Source of the DNA: Strobilurus pachycystidiatus
Lineage: Eukaryota > Basidiomycota > Agaricomycetes > Agaricales > Physalacriaceae
Direction: 5' to 3'
DNA: 64,000 bases
Assembly (NCBI GenBank): GCA_019915135.1
Contig: JAHLMK010000006.1
Location: 1,612,001 to 1,676,000, forward strand
In this document: positions 12,032 through 22,110 of the stretch, one piece after another
Position numbering within the stretch: position 1 is the stretch's first letter
Layout of the letters: the number at the start of each line of letters is the position of its first letter
The notes under the pieces: generated by a model
Told to the model about the DNA's origin: nothing
What the model saw: only the letters and a program-made list of their open reading frames with translations
Databases searched by the model: none
Program-made: the position numbers and the translations under genes

Positions 12032-12850
12032 ATGCAGTCCATTACTCGTCATCTTTCCGCCGCTGCGTGTCCCCTCCTCACCACTCTCGCCGCCTTCCAG
12101 GCCGCACCGCTCGACAAGCCGGTCATGAACAAGGAGTTCCCCGAAGAGCCGGCCAAGAAGACGACGCTGCTACACCATTGACCTCAACCAAACGAGGCCC
12201 ATGCTACTCGATGCGCTCATCAAGACGTTGAAATTAGATTGATCCACGCTCATCTTTCGGCGGACCTGTCGCGAGGGCATCTGCGGCTCTTGTCCGATGA
12301 ACATCGATCCTCAGAACACCCGGGCGAGCCTGTGCCGCATTGACTGCAACGCCGCCAAAGACACCAAGATTTACCCAATGCGCCAGTACGTCCTTCTTTG
12401 CGGTTCCTGGCGCTGTTCTCACCCTTCCTCCAGTATACATCATCGCTACCTACTCTATACGCAGTACAAATCTATACAGCCCTGCCTCTAAAACCGCCAC
12501 CGCCAGAGACCGTTCTTTGCTGTCAATGTCTTCGCCGGCGATTCCTTCCGTTTCTGACGTAGTTGTGCGGGCGAGCCTTCCAAATTCAAGATGACCGCAA
12601 GACGCTCGACGGCCTTCACGAATGCATTTTTTCCGCCTGCTGTTCAACTTTCTGCCCGTGCAACTTTGACGCAAGCGTACCGAAGGATTGCGGACTCTAG
12701 GGTTAGTCTTCTTTCTCTCCACATATCGCTCTTCGCCCGACTTTTTTAAATAGGATCCATACAGCGCAGAGCAACGGGAAAAGCTGTAGCACGAGATGAA
12801 CATGTAGCGGTGCCATATTATCTTCAACTGCTCGCGGACATGACCACATG
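12032..12850 (+). pseudogene. SDH2: Succinate dehydrogenase iron-sulfur subunit (SDH2) pseudogene
   Basis: Blocks of the SDH2 protein appear in correct order but in different frames and with gaps. KPVMNKEF and EEPAKK are joined after loss of the segment that normally lies between them. Then come YTIDLNQ and MLLDALIK, then RTCREGICGSCPMNID (the first Fe-S cluster cysteines) and SLCRIDCNAAKDTKIYP. After these are [40 protein letters not shown] and finally RCHIIFNCSRTCP preceded by an in-frame TAG. The stretch holding WWNQDEY in functional proteins is missing. Intron-like sequence remains after IADSR and before YKSIQ, so this is a decayed genomic copy, not a processed cDNA copy. The functional SDH2 must lie elsewhere. 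Confidence 0.85.
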
Positions 12851-13330
12851 GCGGCCAAGTTGGAGTTCGCTACAGAGACGAGAGCTCATGTACTGACGAT
12901 TGTGCGCGTCCGCATATCTTATTGGTCGTTGTTCTCAGTTGTTTCCTATACTTCGGAGCTATATTACGTCGCGGGATAGTTCCAAGCAATGCCTCGACGC
13001 AGAGTTGAAGCTCGTGTCAGCGGTAACAACTTCAGGTCAATGCTTCTTGGGACTGTTGATGGGTAACAATTCAGTGGTGGAACTTGGTCGCCCCGATTGT
13101 AACTGCGCTGTGCCACGCCTGCATTTTCCGCAGCGTCCATCCTTGATATCTGCATTACAAACTGACCAATGTCTAGCCCGCCTTGACTCATGTCCAACGG
13201 CACGATGGGAAGCCTGCATGTGTCATGCGTGAAATGGTTTGGTTTATACAACTCCTTCACTGCGCCGGTACTTGACGATCGAATCTCGAAGGACAGCTAT
13301 CACAGGCACTCATAACGACACTACTTACAG
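12851..13330. other. Intergenic, no supported gene
   Basis: 480 bp between the SDH2 relic and the left arm of the inverted duplication. Open frames on both strands have no recognisable motif. Confidence 0.5.
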
Positions 13331-16043
13331 TAATAGTATTACATTCAAGGTGGACACGAGAACGACAAAAATCGGGTAGCTGTCCAGCGTGGCTGCGCCC
13401 TCGCCTCTTTGGTCCCCAATGACCGCTACGCAGTTGACCAAGATCTCCCATGCTGTAAGGATATTCACAGCGTCGTCATAAAGGCGCGCGGGATATTCAC
13501 CTGTCCGACTGTACCTCAGGATGTCTCCCATTGCCTACTTGTACCGTCTAGTCCTACTTTTTCTGTGCACGTCACTTCTGGCCCAATGCCAACGCTGTCG
13601 CAATTTACCTGGAGATCCTGAATTCCCGACAGTGCAGGCTTGGAACGCTCTGAACGCGTCAATCGAAGGTCGACTCGCAGCTGTTGTTCCTTCGGGTCAG
13701 TTTTGCAAGAACCGCGGAGGTTGCACCGATGATGAATGGACAAGTGCTCTCTTTCGTGCCGGTATACCTGGCGCCATGGACCAGGTATGTTCCTGAGTTC
13801 GCTGATGAAAGTTCTTACTTGCCTAACATCTATAGGTGAATTGGGAGCAGGTATATATTTTGTCCTCAACTTGGTGCCAATTCTGACGATAGTCGTTATA
13901 GAATTATAATTCTACTCCGCCTCAGATTTGCATCCGAAATACAACTGGAATATGCGAGCAAGGAGACGTCCCGTTGTATGCTGTGTTGGCCATCAGCGCT
14001 GGTGATGTTCAGGTAAACCATCACTTTCGTCTACGCCGCTGTATTGATGTTCAATTCGTTCAATTCTTTCAGGCTGGAATCGCCTTTGCCAAAGCCTATA
14101 ATCTCCGCCTGGTCATCAAAGCATCTGGCCATGACCTCCTTGGTCGCTCCACAGCGCGAAGCTCCCTCCTCATATCAACTCACCTCCTCAAAAACATAAC
14201 CTTCCACGAGGATTTCGAACACGGAAAGGGCTCCGCTGTGACCGTCGGCAGTGGTCTGCCCCTCAATACTCTCTATCAGGCAGCAAAGGCACAAAACAAG
14301 TTTCTCGTCGGCGCCTCTGCTGGTACTGTTGTCGCAGCGGGTGGTTATATCCAAGGTGGTGGACATTCAGCGCTCTCGCCACTTTTTGGGCTGGCTGCGG
14401 ACAATGTTCTTCGTGCGTACCGAAGCGGTGTGAATCGAGTTTGGGCTTATGATTGGGCAGAATTCACTATCGTCACAGCAGACGGCAAATTCATAACTGC
14501 TGATGACAGTCAGCATAGCGATCGTAAGTTCAGACAGTGGCATTCCTTTCTTAATCATAGTGACATCTTCATCAACAGTATTCTGGGCGCTCCGCGGAGG
14601 GGGTGCGGGCTCATGGGGCGTCATCATCTCAGCAACATTCAAAACATTCCCCACCTTCAACGCGACTCAATCTTTGATCACAATCAGCGTCACCGGAACG
14701 AACGAGACCTTCGGAACCATCGCCGCCATCCACGCACAACATATCTTCGACTGGGACGAAATCCGCGCTGGACAGTACTTCTACGCATTCAGGAACACCT
14801 CGACGGAAATGTTGTTGGCATTGGACAGCTACTTCCCCAGGACTACTGCGAACGACACTCGCGCTGCCATGCAGCCTCTTTTGAGCGATTTCGAGGCCAT
14901 TGGCGCGGTGGTGTTGCAGGAAACGTATACTGAGATGAACGTCAACGATGCTGTGACGGCTGCTGACGATAGCGTCGGGGTTAATCTCTTCATGGGCTCT
15001 CGGCTTATTCCTGAGTCGGTCTATAGAGACTCGCCAGGTGATGTCGGGACTATGTACGAGAAACTCTTTGCAGCGGGCTCCATCGCGTACGAGATCGCTC
15101 GTTCTGGTCTTTCTTGCAAATAATACTAACGAGATTTTTAGTGTACTTGGACATCTCGTCGCTGGAGGTATGTAATCTGAGAAAGGCCTGGACGTGCACT
15201 GACACACTACGACAGGAAAAGTATCAGAGAATGCCCATATTGATTCAGCGATCAATCCCAAATGGCGCTCTGCTAAAGTCCATGTATGATCCACATCTCT
15301 TCACACTCAAAACACAAGAACGCTTCTCAAATGATTCATAGCTGATTGTTATTAATCTATGGCCGGACACCCTCCCTCCATCGGACGTTCCCTTCGTGAA
15401 AGAAGCTTTCCAGACGCTCCAGCTGCCCATCATCGAGGAGCTCGTTGGACCAGATGCCGGTTCGTATTCGAATGAAGCGGACTCCATCGAGCCAAACTTC
15501 CAGACCACCTTCTATGGATCGAACTACGACAGGCTTCTTAGTATCAAGCGCAAGTATGATCCCCATGGCTTGTTCATTGTCGCTGGTGGTGTCGGGAGCG
15601 AGGATTGGGACGCGGATGGATTTTGTCAAGTGTGAGATCGAGAGAACGAGCATCTGATGTTTATGTATTCCTTGGTCATATCTTATGAAATTATGACATG
15701 CTGTATATCCGCCTCAACTTCTGTCAACTTGGATTTTTTTGTATCGAGTCAATGTCATTCAAACGAGGCTTCAGTCGCGAGTGGTCATACCCATATATTC
15801 GGGCATGGTCCGTGCGCTGCCTCCCCTCCTATAAAAGCATCTTCCCATCAATTTCGATCCCCATCTCTTGTGCACGGGTTAGCACTATCGCCAGTGAAGT
15901 CACGACTGAGGCATAGTCTTTTGCTGATTGCAAATTATACATCCGAACTCGTCTATTAGCTTCGGCTTCTAGCAATTTTTGGAATCCCCTTTTCCTCGTT
16001 GACCCAGTGAAGATGCGACGCGCGTCCGAGGCTCTCCGAGGAT
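13331..16043 (+). repeat. Left arm of a 2.7 kb inverted duplication
   Basis: This segment matches the reverse complement of 29588-32291. Similarity begins about 190 bp before the oxidase ATG (GACAAAAATC, GCAGTTGACCAAGATCT) and runs through exons and introns to about 400 bp past the stop. The downstream non-coding part, for example CATCCGAACTCGTCTATTAG, is nearly identical between arms. The boundaries are soft, within about 10 bp. Confidence 0.88.
13521..15635 (+). CDS. Secreted BBE-like FAD-linked oxidase, copy 1
   Basis: About 540 residues from roughly ten exons. It starts MSPIAYLYRLVLLFLCTSLLAQ, a clear signal peptide ending near residue 21. The PCMH-type FAD-binding domain follows: AGIAFAKAYNLRLVIKASGHD (its His is the likely flavin-linking residue), TVGSGLPLNTLYQAAK and GGYIQGGGHSALSPLFGLA, then VFWALRGGGAGSWGVI after an intron. 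The C-terminus has the berberine-bridge type ending, DRLLSIKRKYDPHGLF before the stop. Exons join in frame throughout, so it appears functional. Family knowledge: these enzymes oxidise alcohols, amines or sugars and pass electrons to O2. The substrate is unknown. A near-copy in opposite orientation lies at 29976-32100. Confidence 0.88.
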
Positions 16044-16764
16044 CTTAGTTCACTTGCTGGATAATATAAATGATTTCTCTAACATCTTCTGATGTGAACG
16101 TCTTCAAAGCAGCCTGTTCCGTGTTTCCCTTTCTGTCCCTCTCCACACGGAGCTGAGCGCTCTACAAGCAATTGTCAATGAGTACAGTCTGACGGTGGCC
16201 ACCAGGTTCTTACATTTGCTCGCCAGGCGAACTCTGGGCCAGGTCTACTTGAATTCGTCCTGAATTCGACGCCACGAGTTCAACTCAAGATGTTCGATCA
16301 TGATCGAAGACAACGGTCCGAGTCTCCGGCCACCTACTTGCTGGCAAGTTCAAGTTGGTAGGGTGCTTTCATCCTTCGGTTTTCTGTCATCATTTCCACC
16401 CTTATCTCCCAATTATCCTTGTTTCCATCACGCAAGCATCTCAAGCCGTTCCTCGCTTCACAAAGCTCCATTATTAGCTTATCGGTTTCATCTTGCACCG
16501 CACTTTCAGCCAAATTTCAGCACGAGAAGATTCAGAGACAGTTTATCCCTGGATGCTATAGATTTACTATACATGGGCGCCTGATGGGCGCCCCGCAGCG
16601 CCCTTGCAGCGCCCTGTGAAACGGTGACTGGGTGGCTGTGCGGGCGGGAGCAAAGTGACGTACGAACGTTGCTCGCCTTAACTTGCCTCTTGACGACCAC
16701 TTTCATCTTTATCTTCAACTCGTTCACCTTTTATACACTTTCCTTCAAGCCCATTTCACTTGAA
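16044..16764. other. Intergenic upstream of GNA1
   Basis: About 720 bp. No gene is supported. A GC-rich stretch of repeated GCGCC units (about 16575-16615) lies roughly 150 bp before the GNA1 start. Confidence 0.5.
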
Positions 16765-17489
16765 ATGTCCAAATTCACACAAGACAGTGACCTTGAGCTT
16801 CTCTTCAGCCCGGACCTCATCACTCACGAGGTCAGGAGAGAGTTGCACCAGGATTTGCATGTGCGCGGCTTCATTCCGAGCTTTTGTTCCGTTGCTGACC
16901 GCGAGGCTCGCGTAGATTCGCCCTCTCGCTTCCTCGGATTACCACCGCGGCCATCTCGCCGTCCTCTCTGTCCTGACCGTCGTGACAGATCCCGGCGAGG
17001 CTGCGTGGGTAGACCAGTTCCGCGCCATGCGCGACGCACCACGGACGTATTACCCCATCGTCATCGTCGACAAGGCGAGTGACCGCATCGTCGCGGTCGG
17101 CTGTGTCTTCATCGAGCGTAAATTTGTGCGCGGGCTCGGAAGCGTCGGCCATATCGAGGATATCGCGGTGGACAAGTCCCAACAGGGAAAGAAGCTGGGG
17201 CTGAGAATCATCCAAGCGCTGACTGGCATAAGCGAAGCCAGTGGATGCTACAAGACCATCTTGAACTGTAGTGATTCCAACATACGTCAGTCTATCTCGA
17301 CCATAATGCGGATGCGGGCGCCTTTTGCTAACTAACTCTCAGCGTTCTACGAAAAGTGCGGTTATGCGAAGAAGGAGAATGAGATGGTGCGTGACATCGC
17401 CGTGTGCGCTGTTCAATTCTGATGTTTTTCTTCTTCAATCACAGGCGAAATACGCTCCGGAACCCCAGCCTTCGACACCACGTCTCTAA
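16765..17489 (+). CDS. GNA1: Glucosamine 6-phosphate N-acetyltransferase
   Basis: Four exons. Exon 1 (MSKFTQDSDLELLFSPDLI) ends at 16860. A 55 bp intron (16861-16915) joins in phase 0 to IRPLASSDYHRGHLAVL. Then follow IVIVDKASDRIVAVG, FVRGLGSVGHIEDIAVDKSQ with the acetyl-CoA loop QQGKKLG, then LRIIQALTG and GCYKTILNCSDSNI. The short last exons give PFYEKCGYAKKENEM and AKYAPEPQPSTPRL. This is the GNAT fold with the hallmark motifs of Gna1. It acetylates glucosamine 6-phosphate in the UDP-GlcNAc pathway that feeds chitin and protein glycosylation. The length (about 170 aa) matches the family. Confidence 0.93.
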
Positions 17490-18230
17490 TCTCCATCTGT
17501 ATTATCACATTAGACAACAACCATCCACGGGCGCTCAGTCTTTCCCTCTACATGTTTCACTACACGGACTCGAATGTACACTTTACGTTATTCACACTAT
17601 CATATTTTACGCCTCCGTTGGGTCGCGCGCTAACTATCTGTCCGTACCCATATAAGCGCGCTCACACGTGGAGTCTGCTCCGTCCCGCCACAGGGCTAGA
17701 TGCTAGAGGGTGGTTGTAAGCGCCGAGGATACCATTCTATGTATGAAGGTCTTCGTACGGTCAATCGTATGGACGGAAAGCTTTAGCCAGATGATATCCT
17801 GCCTCATAGGTTTTGGACTTTCATCAGACACTTCGCGATGAGTGACACGCGACCACATGACAAGTTTACTTCCTACCCTCATCTTCGTCTGTGAAGCTTT
17901 TCTTGTCTTTTATAAGTCATAGCTGCCAGGTGATATTGTTCTGGTCCTGTTAACTTACCATTATCTGATCATTTCCTCTCAAGTCAGTGCCCCTTGCCCA
18001 TAAAGCGTATAACACCTGTCTCTGGTTCGAGAATTGCGGCGATGCTTGAAGATCCTTCTCTGTGTGGTAGCATGAACAGGTTCTGGCTCTCAATCGCGTC
18101 GAATCAAAGCGCATTATTACCTCAACATGTCAATGCCCCAAAGAACCTCGTCCCGGTGATCACCCTCCTGTCCCACGCAGATGCTACCAGTGCGGCTATA
18201 CTCTCTCATCCACGCACTCAGTGACAATCC
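17490..18230. other. Intergenic, no supported gene
   Basis: About 740 bp between GNA1 and the AtuA-like gene, AT-richer than the flanking coding sequence. Small open frames show nothing recognisable. Confidence 0.5.
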
Positions 18231-20788
18231 ATGACCACGCAGCCTCGTCCCCCCGTCCGTGTAAGTTTCGCCATGACCTTCAGCACTGGCACCCCACACT
18301 TTTTAATTCATCTGCTCATCTAGGTTGGCGCATTTAGCGGATATGCCGGAGATCGATAGTACTCTACCCATCTACTTCGCATACAACAACACTGAACTTC
18401 TGGCAGCGACGCCCTCACGCGCCAAGCCCTGCACGGGAACGTGCACATTCTCTTCGGGGACTACCTTGCTGAGATCAACCTCGCACGGCTGGCACTGGAC
18501 CCTAACCCGGGATACGAGAAACAGTTCTTGAATCAGTTCACTGATGCTGTGGATTTCATCGTTCAGAGGGGGTTGAAGGTGGAACAAAAATTGACTTTGG
18601 GCTGCGAAGTATGATTGAAGCGGAGCACAGGTTATTACCAATGCAGGAGCGCTGAACCCACAAGGTCTTGCGAGAGCTTGTCATGAGGTTTTGAAGGCCC
18701 GGGGGCATCGGGATGTTAAGGTATCATCTCACACTTGCCCTCATCCTCATCCTCAACCCTTCCCGCATAGGTCGCAGCCGTCTTTGGAGACGACCTCCTG
18801 CCCTCCCTATCTTCGTTGGATGAAACATTCCCGCACCTAGAAGACCAACGCCCACTATCCTCCTGGAATCTCACACCTATAAGCGCCAATGCGTATTGTG
18901 GCGCCCGTGGTATTGTAGCAGCGCTAGAGGCCGGAGCGGATGTTATCATCGTTCGTCTTAGTCCCATCCCTACGGCAATTCTAATTGAGGTTACTCATAT
19001 AGACTGGACGCGTGACAGACGCGTCTCCCGTAATTGCCGCCAGCAAATGGTGGCACGGCTGGGCGTGGACGGAGTACGACCGTCTCGCAGGTGCGCTCAT
19101 CGCGGGGCATTGTATTGTAAGCCCGGATAACTCATTCCATCAAAAGACTTGATGATGTTTCTTGAATTCTTCTAGGAATGCGGCCCCTACGCCACAGGAG
19201 GTAACTTCAGCGGCTTCAAGACCCTCGGGGACCGCGCTATTGACCTGGCGTTTCCCATAGCCGAAGTGTCTGATGACGGGACCTTCGTTGTCACACGACC
19301 AGATTCAGAGGAGGGTGGAGTCAATGGGATGGTAACGATTGATACTGTGCGTTCGCAGATGCTTTATGAGCTTCAGGGTAATGTGCGTACCTCCCTGGAA
19401 CCATGGCGCTGGTTAAGAAGAAACCAATGGCTGATGTGGTCTTTGTTTGTAGATTTACCTGAACCCCGACGTCCAAGGTATCCTGGACGATGTCCAAGTC
19501 AAAGAAGTGGGCCAAGATCGTGTCCAGGTTTTCGGTGTCAAGGGAGCTCCTCCACCAAACACCGCCAAGGTAGCGATTTGCGCTGTTGGTGGGTATCAGG
19601 CTGAACATTGGGTGTGCGCCACGGGGCTGGATATCAAGGGCGAGTGCCAGACTCACATCATACGGCTGAGTGACATGAATAGCATTGACTCGAAACAGAG
19701 AAGTTTGCAAATGTCGAGCTACACATGAAGACCTTCCTGGGCGAGAGAATCAAGGACTTCAGCGTCTTTGATTGTACCCAATATGGCGTGTATGTGGCAC
19801 TAGTGCTCGCGCACAGCTCGCCAACCTCATACTCTCAACAGTCCGGAGGAAGACCCCTCTTCGCAAGCTCTCGGGACCGCCATGCTTCGCATCTTCGTCC
19901 AAGCGCCCAAATTGAAGGCTTTCTCCTCCTTCCTGAACTTGATCCACCTGGCGTTCATCGAAGGGCTGGGACACTTTCCCGGGATGCACTTCAACGTATG
20001 TCAGTTTGCCCTCAACTACTTAGCTTGAAGTTCATGCACTGGCAGCTTGATCATCGTATAACTGTCCCGAAACCTTTCATCGAATAGTGAGTCGAATGTC
20101 CGTTCCCTACGTCAAGCTGATGATTTCGGCTGGCAGCTGGCCAGCATTGATGAGTGCGAAGCATTTGAAGAATCAGTATCAAGTCGTTGGTACAGACACC
20201 TCGACTGATATAATGGGCCCGAGCGAGCTCGAGACCGTGAAAGCAATACAACAATCCAACTATGATTGTACCAGTGCGCTGGATGTAGGCGAAACAGTTC
20301 GAGGTCCGTTGGGATGGATTGTCCATGCGCGCTCTGGTGTCAGTCAAGTTCATTTCCTCAAGCTGTTTTTCGCTAACCCAAGCTACAGGACAAAGGTGGC
20401 AGTATGTCGTCTCGCACTCGGTGCCTTACTTCGAAGTTGATCGCCTTCAGACGCAAACGTCGGCTTCTACGTTCGCCACGAAGACGAGTACCCATGGCTC
20501 CGGTCTCTCCTTAGCCATCAGAAGTTGGTGGATCTACTGTCCAAGGAGTATGTCGGAAACAAAATTGAGCGTGTCGAGTTTCCGGGCATTTGGGCCGTGC
20601 ATTTTGTGAGACATTACATGTTGCTGCCTGCGGAAATCTAAACATACATCCAGGTCGTTCACGGCTACCTCGGGAATGGAGTGTCGTCGACAAGCAGGAT
20701 GGACGCTCTGGCAAAGAGCCTGGCAGAGTTCATACGCGCGCGCCATGTTGACCTACCAAAGAAGTTCTTGGAGCGTGGTAGGATATGA
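18231..20788 (+). CDS. AtuA-like (DUF1446) acyclic terpene utilisation family protein
   Basis: About 650 residues from around ten exons. The short first exon MTTQPRPPVR joins VGAFSGYAGDR, the family's N-terminal glycine loop. Then come FGDYLAEINLARLAL, VITNAGALNPQGLA, VAAVFGDDLLPSL, GARGIVAALEAGADVIIV, SKWWHGWAWTEYDRLAGALI, CGPYATGGNFSG, AFPIAEVSDDGTFVV and MLYELQG. The C-terminal small domain reads WIVHARSGDKGGN-ANVGFYVRHEDEY and ends at KKFLERGRI. All joins keep frame, so the gene looks intact. One intron (after GLDIK) appears to be GC-AG. Family knowledge: bacterial AtuA belongs to the acyclic terpene (citronellol/geranyl-CoA) catabolic operon, and its exact role is unclear. Fungal members are uncharacterised as far as I know. 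Confidence 0.88.
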
Positions 20789-21082
20789 TATGTATAGCTT
20801 TGTGGCGTAATATACAATGACAAGATGATAACTGCGGCGGCCTTGTCGAAGCCCGCTGCACCGCGTATGGTCACAGAGTCACTGACTGAATTGGGTCACG
20901 CTGTATGCCCGGTCCCACGTGAGAACAACGACAGCGCCTTCGCCTTGTACACTAACGCCCAACCACGTCTTGCTCAAAATCGTTTGAAACGGTGAGCGAG
21001 CCTCTGCCGCCGTGCACCCACATCTGGGCGCTGTCCCGACCGACGTGCTGACCACAAATTTGCCTAGACACCCACTTGAATA

Positions 21083-21729
21083 ATGTTCGTCGTCACCGTT
21101 CCAGCAAGGCTATGTTCCGCCCCATTGACGCCCGCCTCGCAGGTCTGAACCTTACGACCCTTATTTGCCCCGCAATGGCTCGTCCTCGAACCCGACGGGC
21201 ACCAGTCAGGGCGGCGCCAACCCGAAGACTGCTGCTATACAGGCACAAATTGACGACACTGTTGGCATTATGAGGGAGAACATCACCAAAGTGGCGGAGC
21301 GAGGAGAGCGGCTGGATTCGCTGCAGGACAAGACTGGTGCGTCGCCCCGACTGCCTCTGCCGGCCAGCAATGAGTGCTGACGAACCTGCGCACGGATAGA
21401 CAACTTGGCTGTGTCTGCCCAGGGATTCCGACGGGGCGCTAACCGAGTCCGAAAGGTGCGTTTTACCAGTAATTTGCTGTGCCAAAGCCGTTCTAACATT
21501 CCCTCAGAATATGTGGTATGTCCAACAGTCTCTTTCTGCATCACTCTAGCATATTAACGTCATACCCGTCGTCTAGGTGGAAAGACATGAAGGTGTGTCT
21601 CCATCCCGACGTCTAATTTCCACACACTCATCATCCCGACTTCTGCAGATGCGAATCATTATCGGCGTCGCAATCGCAGTAATCATTGTCATCATCGTCG
21701 TTTCTATTGTAAAGGCGACACAGAAATGA
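21083..21729 (+). CDS. SNC1: Synaptobrevin/VAMP-type v-SNARE (Snc1-like)
   Basis: The SNARE motif is unmistakable: [20 protein letters not shown] and [15 protein letters not shown], including the central-layer Arg, then [19 protein letters not shown] and NMWWKDMKMR followed by a C-terminal membrane anchor of Ile/Val/Ala and the end IVKATQK. The N-terminus reads [14 protein letters not shown]. The best start splits the codon: AT at 21083-21084, a 58 bp intron (21085-21142) and G at 21143. Three further short introns follow. Family knowledge: a v-SNARE on secretory and endocytic vesicles that pairs with Sso and Sec9 at the plasma membrane. It could equally be called VAMP2-like. Confidence 0.9.
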
Positions 21730-22110
21730 GCGGCTCATTTTCTTTTTCTCTCTCCGTCGTGGATGTATCTATGCTCATACTCTTATTTTCTTCCTCATGT
21801 CGCTATGTCGTCGATGGAGCAAATGATCTGAGGATTTAATACATGTAAAGGCGGGTGGTACTTCGGACTTTCCCTACTTCTCTTTTACTTTACCTGCTAT
21901 GTATCTCATTCTGGCCCCGGATACCAACTCCTTCTTATTATCTTGCCGAGTCCTATGTTAAGTCTATCCCAGTCTCAGGACTTGGGATGCTCCAACCTTC
22001 CGGTCAGCTGAATCAGTTTGTGACGCCTCCTGCCAGGGCATGATGATGAAGTCGCCCTTGTGCGAATCGGTCAGGACCACTATCAATAGCTCGTTGCAAA
22101 GTTTTATATA
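21730..22110. other. Convergent 3' intergenic region
   Basis: 381 bp between the VAMP gene (+) and the reductase gene (-), whose 3' ends face each other. It is T-rich near 21730-21790, as expected for 3' UTRs. No gene is seen. Confidence 0.5.
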
